Positions 40,001-48,300 of a DNA stretch of 52,915 nucleotides are shown piece after piece. The DNA lies in assembly GCA_937898635.1 (NCBI GenBank), contig CALEJW010000175.1, positions 1 through 52,915 of the forward strand. The letters are read 5' to 3'. The stretch comes from an uncultured Pseudomonadota bacterium (GTDB lineage Bacteria; Pseudomonadota; Gammaproteobacteria; Burkholderiales; Usitatibacteraceae). The notes below the pieces were generated by a model. That model worked only from the letters and a program-made list of their open reading frames with translations. It was not told the DNA's origin and did not search any database. The position numbers and the translations under genes are program-made. Position 1 is the stretch's first letter, and each line of letters opens with the position of its first letter.

Positions 40001-40403
40001 GCATCTGCCGGGTGAGGGAGGCGTTGAACGAGTCGATGGTCTGGATGCGGATCCGGGCGGTGTTCTCGAGGAGCCGCCAGCCCCGCTCCGCGTCCCGCGC
40101 GAGGGCCTCGCGCGCGAGCTCCCGCGTGCGGCGCTCGTTCTCCCGCTCTCCCGCCGGCGCCTCGCCCGCGGCGGCGTGCAGCGCCTCGAGCACGCGCCGC
40201 TTCATCTCGCCCGCGGCCTTGCGCGTGAAGGTGATGGCGAGGATCTCCTCGGGCCGGCGCACGGTGGCGAGCAGCCGCAGGTAGCGCTGGATGAGGAGCC
40301 CCGTCTTCCCGGCGCCGGCGGGCGCCTGGACGATGAACGAGCGGCGCGGATCGAGGGCCTCCTCGCGCTCCCGGGCGTCGGCGACGGCGCGCGGCCCGGT
40401 CAC
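37059..40403 (-). CDS. UvrD/AddA-like helicase-nuclease
   Basis: 1114 aa from GTG 40403, overlapping the upstream gene (GTGA). Walker A is QAPAGAGKTG (26-35). Motif II DEFQDTSRSQW, motif III/IV region VGDPMQSIYRFREADVG, and motif VI-type VMTIHKAKGLQFS are intact. A RecB-type nuclease ends the protein with VVDYKTG (Asp1061, Lys1063). It unwinds and degrades DNA ends to load RecA, in place of RecBCD. The partner is the next gene upstream. The open frame continues far upstream within the partner gene but that is a GC-rich shadow. Confidence 0.92.
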   Translation of the reverse strand: MTGPRAVADAREREEALDPRRSFIVQAPAGAGKTGLLIQRYLRLLATVRRPEEILAITFTRKAAGEMKRRVLEALHAAAGEAPAGERENERRTRELAREALARDAERGWRLLENTARIRIQTIDSFNASLTRQMPVLARLGWQPGLVEDARELFHEAAVRTLAALEDGGSDAEAIGRLLAHLDGDQGKAAQLIAGMLARRDQWLGRDWSGRLERGALEGAFRAERERAMARSRELFPAAAVPALLCLVDEAAANLERAGTESALRGCAGLAGLPSATEDGSAAWQALGSLLVKSDGEWRVAPNKAQGFPAKKEGGREDAKKEYAALVETLRAVPGLRQALADLAILPPARFADAQWEALASVISVLPLAAAQLLVVFAERGEVDHAQIAAGAVQALGDESAPTDLLLALDERLSHVLVDEFQDTSRSQWRLLAALTAGWSPDDGRTVFAVGDPMQSIYRFREADVGLFLRAWREGLPRVGLVPLRLATNFRSQEGIVGWVNASFAAILPARDDESEGAVSYARSSAFHEALAGEAVRWHLFVGEDRERARAEEARTVVALVQAARRERPDGKVAVLVRNRSHLDAIVPALREAGLRLRAVDIEPLAERQGIRDLVALTRALAHPADRAAWLAVLRAPWCGLALGDLLALAGDDARTLPELLADGERMAAVEPGARARLARVAAILAEALAQRLRGTLRERVEGAWLALGGPACLAAEAELEDAETFLDRLDAIDAAGDLPDSARLEEHLEDLFGAPDLGAPDELQVMTIHKAKGLQFSTVIVPGLDRAPRAGDTPLFRWKARSDGALLMAPVKEAGQADEPAHDYLKALDAREESHEVERLLYVAATRAEHRLHLLGRVGLDARKGTLRPPSARSLLGKAWEVAKPHAVRDAEEAPAPAPGEPARAAPDLYWIRPEALGVTVDDPVFAMPAELREAREAVEFSWAGETLRHVGTVAHRWLQRIADDGLAAWDVARVHGLRGRVEGELERRGVPREGRAEAAGLVLDALASAITDERGRWVLAAHAQAANEVRMGFLEDGRVRLVVMDRVFTDRDGEPWVVDYKTGRHQGASPGEFLDRERERYAAQLLRYRRARGGRARLGLYFPLVPGWREVE

Positions 40404-43177
40404 GGCTCGTCTCCCGCGCCGCCTTCCGGCTCGTCGTCGTCGCCGGCCGCGCCGCCGGCCCTTTCGCTCACGCGGCAGAGCGGACCGAGCTCGCAATGCC
40501 GGCACGAGGCGAATCGCTTCTTGGGATCGACCGGCGCCTCGCCGGCCGCGAACGCCTCGGCGAGCCGCGCCGTGGCGGCGCGCCAGCCGTCGAGCAGCTC
40601 GCCCCACGAGGCGTGGAGCTTGCCGCCGCTGCGGTGCGCATCCACCGTGCCCACGCCGGGGAGCAGGCCTTCCTCGCGCGCGAGCCCGAGGAAGCCGAGC
40701 CTCCCCTTGCGCAGGCAGGCGAAGGCGACCGCGCGGACCTCCTCCCCGGCGGCGAGCGCGTAGAGGGGCAGCTGCGGGTCGTCGGGCCGCTCGCCCAGCC
40801 AGCTGCCCACGCCCGGGGTGCCCGTCTTGTAGTCGATCACCGCGAGACCGCCCGCCTCCAGCCGGTCGACGCGGTCCACGCGCCCGCGCAGGACGAGGCC
40901 GGCGACCTCGATCGCCACCTCGTCCTCGCGCTGGACGACGGCGAAGGGCGCGCGCGCGCGGTCGATCCCGAGCCACTCGAGGGCGGACCGCGCGAGGCGT
41001 TCCTGTTCCAGCTTCGCGAAGCGGCCCTCGAGCCGGCCGGGCCGCTCGGCGCGAAACCGCGCCAGCGCGGCGTGCGCCGCGGCCGCCGCGAGCGCGGCGA
41101 GCTCGCCGGCGGGCATGGCGACGAGCGCCGCGTGAGTGCCGAGCTCGCGCCACAAGCGCGCCATGACGAGGTGCAGCAACTGTCCCCGTTCCGAGGCATC
41201 GATGCCCGGCTCCACCTTGTCGAGGGCCTCGGCGCGCAGCCGGTGCCTCGCGAAGGCGCGGAAGGGGCAGGCGGCCTGGTCCGCGAGGAGCGCGGTGCCG
41301 CCGCGCGCGGCGCCCGGGCCGACCGGCGGCGCGCGGCGATCCTCGCGCTGCTCCCGGGCCCCGGCGCCGCGTCCCGCGGCGAAGAGTGCCTCGCGCATTC
41401 CCGGGTAGGCGGGCAAGGCGAGCGAATCGGCCCCGACCCTCCGGAACCGCGCGACGAGCGGGCTGGCGGCGAGCGCGCGCTCCTCGTCCACCAGGCCGTG
41501 GGAGAACACGACCTCCGCCGCCGCGCCCGCCCACGATTCGGTGATGCGCCTGTCGAGTTCGAGCGAGGCCTCCGCGGAGGCCTGCGGAATGCCCGCCTTC
41601 TTCTGCAGCCCCACCGGCAGGAAGGGACTGGGCCGCGGCGATTGCGGCCACGCGTCGTCCGTGAGCCCGGTGACCCAGAGCGCGTCGAAGTCGAGGCCGA
41701 CCGATTCCAGCATCCCGAGCACCTGCACCGGCGCCTCCCCGGACTCGGCCTGGAAGATCGTGTCGGCGCAGGCCTGGCGCAGGTGCCGGCGCGCCGCCTG
41801 CGCGGTGAGCGTGCCCGCGACCGCGCCGAGCGCGCCCAGGCGCGCGAGCGTCTCGTGCCACTTGAGGAGCGCCTGGTGCTCGGTCGAGTCGAGGCCCCGC
41901 TCGCCCGGGAAGCCGGCGGCCGCGAGGCACGCGGCGAAATGCGTGGCCCAGGCCGACGGCGCCGCCGACCGGCCGGGGGGCCGCAACGCCGCCGCGGCCC
42001 GCAGCCGCGACTCGAGGTGGCGGCAGGGCGGAGGGCGCCTTCCGGGACCCTCGGCAAGGGCGTTCGCGACCAGCGCGCGCAGCGTCTCGAGGCTCGCCAG
42101 GGGCGGCGCGACCCGGCGAAGCGCCGCATCGAGGCGCGCGCGCGCGGCGAGCTCCGCCTCGCCCTCGCCGAGGAACGGCGAGCGCAACACGCGGCTCGCG
42201 CGCTCGAAGGCGACGGGTTCCCCGGCGAGATCGAGGAAGCCGAGGGCGAAATCGACGAGCGGGTGCTCCGCGAGCGCCCTGCCCAGCGACAGGTTGAAGA
42301 GCGGGCCGCCGCTCGTGCGGCCCGAGGGCGCGAAGACGCGCGAGAACGCGCGCGCGACCGCTTCCCGGCGCTGCGCGAGATCGGGCACCACCACGCCGAT
42401 GCGCGGAGTCCCGGTCCCGCGGGAGGCCTCGAGCCGCGCGCGCGCCCAGCGCGCCGCGAGCTCGATCTCGCGCCTCGGCGATTCGGCGGCGACGACGCTC
42501 ACGGTGGCCTCGCGCCGCGGCGGGGACGCCTCGAAGACCTCGATGCCGGCCGCGCGACAGGCCTCGAACACGCGGCGCTGCGCGGGCGTCACGAGGTCGA
42601 AGGCGAACGCCACCAGGGTGGCGGGCCTGCGCACCGCGGGCCGGGCGAGGATCGCCGGCACGAGCCCGGGGAGACGGGCCGCGTCGATCCAGCCGCGGCG
42701 CCGGGAGTGCTCGCGCCAGGCGGCCGCCCATCCCGCGAAGGCCTGCGCGTCCTCGGCGCCTTCCCACGCGCCGATGGCGCCCTCGATCCCCCAGTCGTGG
42801 GCGAGCGACCAGGCGGCGCGCGCCTCCCGCGCGAGCGCCCCGGCGCCCACGAGCATCGGCCGGCCGGCATCGGCCGAGATGGCCACTTCCCAGGCGAGCC
42901 TCTCCGCGTCGGGCGCGAGCAGCGGCGCGGGCGGATCTCCCGAATCGTCGAACCGCGCCTCCTCGTGCAGGCGCTCGAGCCAGTCGTGCCAGGCGAGGAC
43001 GTCGGGCGCGGGCCACGACGCGCGCCCCGCCGCCACGTGGACTGCGGCCACGGCGCGCGAGACGGACGCGGCGAGGCGGGCGTTCGGGGTGAGGACGGTG
43101 GACTCGCCCGGCGGCCGCGAGGCGAGGCGCGCGACGAGGTCGCGGTAGGCGAGGGTGCCGGGTGCGGCGGACGACAT
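40400..43177 (-). CDS. AddB-like DNA repair nuclease (TIGR03623 type)
   Basis: 925 aa. N-terminal region resembles inactivated helicase: no Walker A. The C-terminal PD-(D/E)xK nuclease has VIDYKTG (780-786). Cys637 together with Cys892, Cys895 and Cys901 (CRHCELGPLC) form the [4Fe-4S] ring seen in AddB nucleases. This type, described as a probable DNA repair protein, is regularly followed by a UvrD-like gene, here overlapping by 4 nt. Together they probably form an AddAB-like end-processing complex. The ATG lies 6 nt after a CATAAT box, a leaderless layout. Confidence 0.88.
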   Translation of the reverse strand: MSSAAPGTLAYRDLVARLASRPPGESTVLTPNARLAASVSRAVAAVHVAAGRASWPAPDVLAWHDWLERLHEEARFDDSGDPPAPLLAPDAERLAWEVAISADAGRPMLVGAGALAREARAAWSLAHDWGIEGAIGAWEGAEDAQAFAGWAAAWREHSRRRGWIDAARLPGLVPAILARPAVRRPATLVAFAFDLVTPAQRRVFEACRAAGIEVFEASPPRREATVSVVAAESPRREIELAARWARARLEASRGTGTPRIGVVVPDLAQRREAVARAFSRVFAPSGRTSGGPLFNLSLGRALAEHPLVDFALGFLDLAGEPVAFERASRVLRSPFLGEGEAELAARARLDAALRRVAPPLASLETLRALVANALAEGPGRRPPPCRHLESRLRAAAALRPPGRSAAPSAWATHFAACLAAAGFPGERGLDSTEHQALLKWHETLARLGALGAVAGTLTAQAARRHLRQACADTIFQAESGEAPVQVLGMLESVGLDFDALWVTGLTDDAWPQSPRPSPFLPVGLQKKAGIPQASAEASLELDRRITESWAGAAAEVVFSHGLVDEERALAASPLVARFRRVGADSLALPAYPGMREALFAAGRGAGAREQREDRRAPPVGPGAARGGTALLADQAACPFRAFARHRLRAEALDKVEPGIDASERGQLLHLVMARLWRELGTHAALVAMPAGELAALAAAAAHAALARFRAERPGRLEGRFAKLEQERLARSALEWLGIDRARAPFAVVQREDEVAIEVAGLVLRGRVDRVDRLEAGGLAVIDYKTGTPGVGSWLGERPDDPQLPLYALAAGEEVRAVAFACLRKGRLGFLGLAREEGLLPGVGTVDAHRSGGKLHASWGELLDGWRAATARLAEAFAAGEAPVDPKKRFASCRHCELGPLCRVSERAGGAAGDDDEPEGGAGDEP

Positions 43178-43183
43178 CCCGCC

Positions 43184-43189
43184 ATTATG
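43184..43189 (-). promoter_or_regulatory. -10 box (CATAAT) of the addB-like gene, leaderless layout
   Basis: Minus-strand CATAAT then GGCGGG then the ATG. The 6-nt gap would place +1 at the start codon. No -35 is clear. Confidence 0.5.
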
Positions 43190-43231
43190 GCGGGGCGGTG
43201 GCTCGCCCCGTGAGCCCCGGCCCGGCGGGGC

Positions 43232-43528
43232 TCAGCCGAACTTGGCCAGCAGCTCCGCGGCGTGCTCGAGGCGCTTGTCGACGACGGCCTTGCCGGGTGT
43301 GCCGGAGGCCGCTTCGCCGCCCGACTGGATGGCGCAGGAGAGCACGTGGTAGAAGGCCTTGTCGAGCGCGCGGCGGCTCGCGGAGAGCTGCTGCGTGATG
43401 GCCTCGCAGTCGGAACCCTTCTCGATCATGGCCTGGATGCCGCGGAGCTGGCCCTCGACGCGGCGAAGGCGGTGGATGAGTTCCTTCTTGTGGGTTTCGT
43501 CCCGGATCGTGGGCATGGGGCTCTCCAT
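43232..43528 (-). CDS. CsoR/FrmR-family repressor with altered sensing residues
   Basis: 98 aa from ATG 43528, which has AGGAGG 7 nt upstream. All-helical DUF156 fold: HRLRRVEGQLRGIQAMIE then DCEAITQQLSASRRALDKAF. Cys41 matches the first sensing Cys of the family. By hand alignment the usual His and second Cys fall on Ala66 and Gly70, while His61 and Cys65 lie one turn away. It is therefore not a standard copper CsoR. It is divergent from DUF2892-trxC-RND and both promoters hold a shared operator-like element, so it should control both. Inferred signal: thiol, sulfur or electrophile stress. Confidence 0.88.
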   Translation of the reverse strand: MESPMPTIRDETHKKELIHRLRRVEGQLRGIQAMIEKGSDCEAITQQLSASRRALDKAFYHVLSCAIQSGGEAASGTPGKAVVDKRLEHAAELLAKFG

Positions 43529-43540
43529 GTGGTCGCCTCC

Positions 43541-43569
43541 TTTATACACTACCGGGTATGACAGGGCAA
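43541..43569 (-). promoter_or_regulatory. Promoter of the CsoR-like gene (TTGCCC-N17-TATAAA)
   Basis: Minus strand: -35 TTGCCC (43569 to 43564), 17-bp spacer, -10 TATAAA (43546 to 43541). The SD AGGAGG follows the -10 directly. Confidence 0.75.
43546..43559 (-). promoter_or_regulatory. Operator-like element 1 (ATACCCGGTAGTGT)
   Basis: Lies in the spacer of the repressor promoter, with its last T being the first T of the -10. It matches element 2 at 43600-43613 in 11 of 14 bases. Confidence 0.6.
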
Positions 43570-43589
43570 GCCCGCGAGAGAGCCGCCCG

Positions 43590-43618
43590 TTGACATACTA
43601 TACCCCCTACTGTATATT
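43590..43618 (+). promoter_or_regulatory. Consensus promoter of the DUF2892-trxC-RND operon (TTGACA-N17-TATATT)
   Basis: Perfect -35 TTGACA (43590-43595), ideal 17-bp spacer, -10 TATATT (43613-43618). The best sigma-70 promoter in the window. Such strength usually implies repression. Confidence 0.85.
43600..43613 (+). promoter_or_regulatory. Operator-like element 2 (ATACCCCCTACTGT)
   Basis: Placed exactly as element 1 relative to its own -10. It has a C-tract of five flanked by A/T bases, as operators of the CsoR/RcnR family often do. Confidence 0.6.
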
Positions 43619-43644
43619 CACGGTCGTCAACCCCGGAGACCCCC

Positions 43645-43863
43645 ATGACCACCGAAAGACTCGTCCGCATCTTCGCCGGCACCTTCGTGCTCCTCTCCCT
43701 CGCCCTGGGCGTGCCGGCGAGCCCGATCTTCGTGAACGCGAACTTCCTCTGGTTCACCGCCTTCGTCGGCGCGAACCTCCTGCAGAGCGGCTTCTCCTGC
43801 TTCTGCCCGCTGGAAATCATCCTGCGCAAGCTCGGCGTGAAGAGCGCCTCGCAGGCCGCCTAG
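43645..43863 (+). CDS. DUF2892 small membrane protein
   Basis: 72 aa with two hydrophobic helices and the end motif SCFCPLEIILRKLG (Cys52, Cys54), typical of DUF2892. The same membrane part is fused to rhodanese in YgaP, where it is tied to sulfur chemistry. It is the first gene after the strong promoter and is followed by trxC within 10 bp. Possible role: passing or anchoring sulfane sulfur at the membrane; inferred. Confidence 0.9.
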   Translation: MTTERLVRIFAGTFVLLSLALGVPASPIFVNANFLWFTAFVGANLLQSGFSCFCPLEIILRKLGVKSASQAA

Positions 43864-43873
43864 GACGCGGGCC

Positions 43874-44314
43874 ATGGCCGCCGCCGCCGCGTTCGTCCAC
43901 GTCGCCTGCCCGAAGTGCCTCGCGCAGAACCGGGTCGACGCCTCGCGCGTGAAGGACGCCCCGAAGTGCGGGCGCTGCGACACGCCGCTGCTCGACGGCG
44001 CCGTCGTGGAGCTGGACGACGCCAGCTTCGACGCCTTCGTCTCGCGCACGAGCGTGCCGGTGCTCGTGGACTTCTGGGCGCCGTGGTGCGCGCCCTGCCG
44101 GCAGATGGCGCCGGAGTTCGCCCGCGCCGCCGGCCAGCTCGCCGGGCGCGCCCGCCTCGCGAAGGTGAACACTGATCTGGCGCAGGGTCTCGCCGGGCGC
44201 TTCGCGGTACGCTCGATTCCGACCCTGCTCCTCCTGAAGGAGGGCCGCGAGGCGAGCCGCGCCACGGGCGCGCGCCCCGCCGCGGAACTCGAACGCTGGG
44301 TCGCCACCGCCTGA
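43874..44314 (+). CDS. trxC: Thioredoxin 2 (TrxC type)
   Basis: 146 aa. N-terminal zinc ribbon with Cys12, Cys15, Cys32 and Cys35, then a thioredoxin fold with active site WCAPC (71-75) in place of the usual WCGPC, and the cis-Pro in SIPTLLLL. TrxC reduces disulfides under oxidative stress and its zinc site responds to oxidants. Placement inside an efflux operon under a CsoR-like repressor is unusual for a housekeeping thioredoxin. The Ala in the active site may change its redox potential. Confidence 0.93.
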   Translation: MAAAAAFVHVACPKCLAQNRVDASRVKDAPKCGRCDTPLLDGAVVELDDASFDAFVSRTSVPVLVDFWAPWCAPCRQMAPEFARAAGQLAGRARLAKVNTDLAQGLAGRFAVRSIPTLLLLKEGREASRATGARPAAELERWVATA

Positions 44315-44322
44315 TTGCCGCC

Positions 44323-45387
44323 ATGATGAAACCCGCCTGCCTCGCACTGCTCGCCGCCGCCGGCCTCCTCGCGGCGGCCTGCGGTTCCCCGGAGCCGCCC
44401 GCCCCGGCGCGCGCCGCGCCCGCCCCGCTCGCCACCGCGACCGCGGACCTGCGCGAAGTCGACCTCACGACCTCGGCCGAGGCCGTGGTCGAGGCCGTCC
44501 GCCAGTCCACCGTCTCGGCCCAGGTGTCGGGGCGCATCGTGGACATCCGCTTCGACGTGGGCGACCGGGTGCAGAAGGGCGACGTGATCCTGCGCATCGA
44601 CGAGCGCGCGGCGACCCTCGCCGTGGCGGCGAGCCAGGCGCAGGTGCGCGAGGCGGAAGCCGCGCTCGCCAACGCCCGTGCGCAGTTCGAGCGCACGAAG
44701 CAGCTCGTCGCGCAGCGGTTCGTGAGCCAGGCGGCGCTCGACAAGGCGGAGGCCGACTTCAAGGCGGCCGAGTCGCGCATGAAGGCGACGCTCGCGGGGG
44801 CCGGCGCCGCCTCGACCGAGAAGAGCTTCACCACGATCGTCGCGCCCTACAGCGGCATCGTCTCCGCCCGCCACGTGCAGCTGGGCGAGATGGCCTCCCC
44901 GGGCAAGCCGCTCCTCACCGGCTTCGACCCGTCGTCGCTGCGGGTCGTGGCCACCGTGGCCTCGGCCCAGGTGGGCGCGATCCAGGCCGGCGCGCGCGCG
45001 CGCATCGAGGTTCCCTCCCTCGATCGCTGGGTCGAGGTGAAGGCGGTCACCGTCGTGCCTTCCGCGGACCCGCGCACGCACACGACCCAGGTGCGCCTGG
45101 AGCTGCCCGCCGACGCGAAGGGCCTGCTGCCGGGCGTCTTCGCCCGCGCGCACTTCGTGACCGGCCGCGCCGCGCGCCTCATGGTGCCGCGCGCCGCCGT
45201 CCTGCGCAGGAGCGAGGTCACCGCCGTCTACGTGGTCGGCGCGCAGGGCCCGCCGCAGCTTCGGCAGGTCCGCCTGGGCACGACCGCCGACGAGACCGCG
45301 GTGGAGGTCCTCGCGGGCCTCAAGCCCGGCGAGAAGGTGGCGCTCGAGCCGGTGAAGGCCGGGATGGCCACCGGCGCCGCGAGCTAG
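44323..45387 (+). CDS. RND efflux adaptor (membrane fusion lipoprotein)
   Basis: 354 aa. Lipobox LAAAC at the N-terminus anchors it to the inner membrane. The barrel-sandwich half motifs are QVSGRIVDIRFDVGDRVQKGD and APYSGIVSARHVQLGE, with a helical hairpin between (about 100-155), then beta-barrel and proximal domains ending with LAGLKPGEKV. It joins the RND pump to an outer-membrane channel. No TolC-like gene is in the operon, so an outer channel must come from elsewhere. Starts 8 bp after trxC. Confidence 0.93.
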   Translation: MMKPACLALLAAAGLLAAACGSPEPPAPARAAPAPLATATADLREVDLTTSAEAVVEAVRQSTVSAQVSGRIVDIRFDVGDRVQKGDVILRIDERAATLAVAASQAQVREAEAALANARAQFERTKQLVAQRFVSQAALDKAEADFKAAESRMKATLAGAGAASTEKSFTTIVAPYSGIVSARHVQLGEMASPGKPLLTGFDPSSLRVVATVASAQVGAIQAGARARIEVPSLDRWVEVKAVTVVPSADPRTHTTQVRLELPADAKGLLPGVFARAHFVTGRAARLMVPRAAVLRRSEVTAVYVVGAQGPPQLRQVRLGTTADETAVEVLAGLKPGEKVALEPVKAGMATGAAS

Positions 45388-45396
45388 GCGCTCGCC

Positions 45397-48300
45397 GTGG
45401 GGATCTCCGGGCGCATCGCGCGCTACTTCCAGGATTCGCAGCTCACGCCGCTCGTCGCGCTGGTCGCGTTCCTGCTCGGGCTCTTCGCGGTGGCGGTGAC
45501 GCCGCGGGAGGAGGAGCCGCAGATCAACGTGACGATGGCGAACGTCTTCATCCCGTTCCCCGGCGCCTCGGTCGCGGACGTGGAGTCGCTCGTGTCCACG
45601 CCCGCCGAGCAGGTGCTCTCCCAGATGGAGGGCATCGAGCACGTGTACTCGGTCTCGCGCCCCGGGATCTCCATCCTCACGGTGCAGTTCAAGGTCGGCG
45701 TGCCGCGCATCGACGCGATCGTGCGCCTGCGCGACACGATGAGCGCCAACCGCGACTGGGCGCCGCCCGAGCTGGGCATCCTCGAGCCCGTCATCAAGCC
45801 CAAGGGCATCGACGACGTGCCCGTCGTCACCCTCGCGCTCTGGAGCGACGACGGGACGAAGGGTGCCTTCGAGCTCGAGCGCGTCGCGCACGCGCTCGAG
45901 GCGGAGGTGAAGCGGGTCGCCGGCACCCGCGAGGTGCAGACGCTCGGCGGCCCGGGGCGCGTCGTGCGCGTGCTCCTCGACGCCGACCGCCTCGCCTCCC
46001 ACGGCGTGACCGCGCTCGACGTGAGGAACGCGCTGCAGCTCTCGAACGTCACCGCGCCCACCGGAAAGCTCGTGCGCGACAACCGCGAGATCGCGGTCGA
46101 GACCGGCAACTACCTCGAGAGCGCCGCCGACGTGCGCTCGCTCGTGGTCGGCGTCCAGGAGCGCAGCCCCGTCTACCTCGCCGACGTGGCCGAGGTGGTC
46201 GACGGGCCGGACCAGCCCTCGCGCTACGTGTGGACAGCGTCGGGTCCGGCGGCCGCGAAGGGCGCCGCCCCGGGGGAGCATCCCGCCGTCACCCTCCAGG
46301 TCACCAAGAAGCCGGGCGAGAACGCCGTGGACGTGGCGAGCCGCGTGATGCAGCGGGTCGAGGAGCTGCGCGGCACCCTCATCCCCGCGGACGTGCACGC
46401 GACCGTCACGCGCAACTACGGCGCCACGGCCGACGACAAGGCGCAGAGCCTCATCAAGAAGCTCGTCTTCGCCACGCTCTCCGTGGTGGTGCTCGTCTTC
46501 GCCACCCTCGGCCGGCGCGAGGCGGTGATCGTCGGCCTCGCGGTGGTGCTCACCCTCGCCTCCACCCTCTTCGCGTCCTGGGCCTGGGGCTTCACGCTGA
46601 ACCGCGTCTCGCTCTTCGCGCTCATCTTCTCCATCGGCATCCTCGTCGACGACGCGATCGTGGTCGTGGAGAACATCCACCGCCACCGCGGGCTCAGGGG
46701 CGGGCCGCTCGCCGGCCTCATCCCGGCCGCCGTGGACGAGGTGGGCGGGCCCACGATCCTCGCCACCTTCACGGTCATCGCCGCGCTCCTGCCGATGGCC
46801 TTCGTCACCGGCCTCATGGGGCCCTACATGAGCCCCATCCCGATCAACGCGAGCATGGGGATGCTGCTCTCGCTCGCGATCGCCTTCACGGTCACGCCCT
46901 GGCTCGCCCTGAAGCTCCTCGCCGCCCACGGCCACGAGAGCGCCTCCGCGCTGGACGCGAGGCTCGAGAGCTTCTTCGGCGCGCTCCTGGGACGCTTCAT
47001 CACCGCGGAGCACGCGGCCCGCAACCGCCGCCGCCTGGGGATCGCCATCGCCGGGGCCATCGCGCTCTCCGTCGGGCTCGCCGGCGTGAAGCTCGTGATC
47101 CTCAAGATGCTGCCCTTCGACAACAAGTCGGAGTTCCAGGTGGTGGTGGACATGCCCGCGGGGACCCCGGTGGAGGTGACGGCCGCCGCGCTGCGCGAGC
47201 TCGGGGCGCACGTGGCCACGATTCCCGAGGTGACGAGCTACCAGGCCTACGCCGGCCTCGCCTCGCCCATCAACTTCAACGGCCTGGTGCGCCAGTACTA
47301 CCTGCGCAGCCTCTCGGAGCAGGGCGACCTGCAGGTGAACCTCGCCGACAAGTCGGCGCGCGACCGCAAGAGCCACGAGATCGCGGCCGCGGCGCGGCCC
47401 GCGCTGGAGGAGATCGGCGGGCGCTGGGGGGCGAAGGTGAAGGTGATCGAGGTCCCGCCCGGGCCGCCGGTGCTCTCGCCGATCGTCGCCGAGATCTACG
47501 GGCCCGAGGAGGCCGGGCGCATCCGCGTGGCGAAGCAGGTCCGCGAGGCGCTCGCCGCGACGCCCGACATCGTGGGCATCGACGACACCGTGGACGATCC
47601 GGCGCCGCGGATCGTCCTCAAGGTGGACCAGGGCCGGGCGGCGATCGCGGGGGTCTCGCGCCGCGACGTCGTGGAGACGATGCGCGCCGGGCTTTCCGGC
47701 ATGGACGCGACGCCGCTGCACGACGGCCACTCGAAGTACGAGGTTCCGGTCCGCCTCACCCTTCCCGCCGAGCAGCAGGGCGGGCTCTCCGAGTTCCTGA
47801 AGCTCACGCTGCGCGCGGCCGACGGCTCCCTCGTGCCGATGTCGGAGCTGGTGCGGGTCGTCCGCAACGATCGCGAGCGCCCCGTCTACCACAAGGACCT
47901 CCTGCCCGTCGTGTACGTGGTCGCCGACCAGGCGGGGCGCACCGACAGCCCGCTCTACGGCATGTTCTCCGCGCGCGGCAAGGTCGCCGGCCGCGCCCTC
48001 GCCGACGGCGGCACCCTCGGCGAGTACTTCATCCGCCAGCCGTCGGACCCCTACCGCCAGTACGCGGTGAAGTGGGACGGCGAATGGCAGGTGACCTACG
48101 AGACCTTCCGCGACATGGGGCTCGCCTACGCCGTGGGGCTGGTCCTCATCTACCTCCTCGTGGTCGCGCAGTTCCGCTCCTACCTCGTGCCGCTGGTGAT
48201 CATGGCGCCGATACCGCTCACGGTGATCGGGGTGATGCCGGGGCACGCGCTCCTCGGGGCCAACTTCACCGCCACCTCGATGATCGGCATGATCGCGCTC

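Noticed and set aside
37059..43016. Single open frame of about 1985 codons
   Set aside because: Only the part from 40403 down matches UvrD/AddA. The upstream part is out of phase with the AddB-like gene, which has clear domains. Long open shadow frames are expected at this GC.
43529..43549. GTG start adding seven residues to the CsoR-like protein
   Set aside because: The added codons are the ribosome binding site AGGAGG itself and lie against the -10 box.
43627..48246. 1539-codon minus-strand frame over the thioredoxin/RND operon
   Set aside because: His/Arg/Asp-rich shadow of the RND permease and adaptor; no domain is recognisable.
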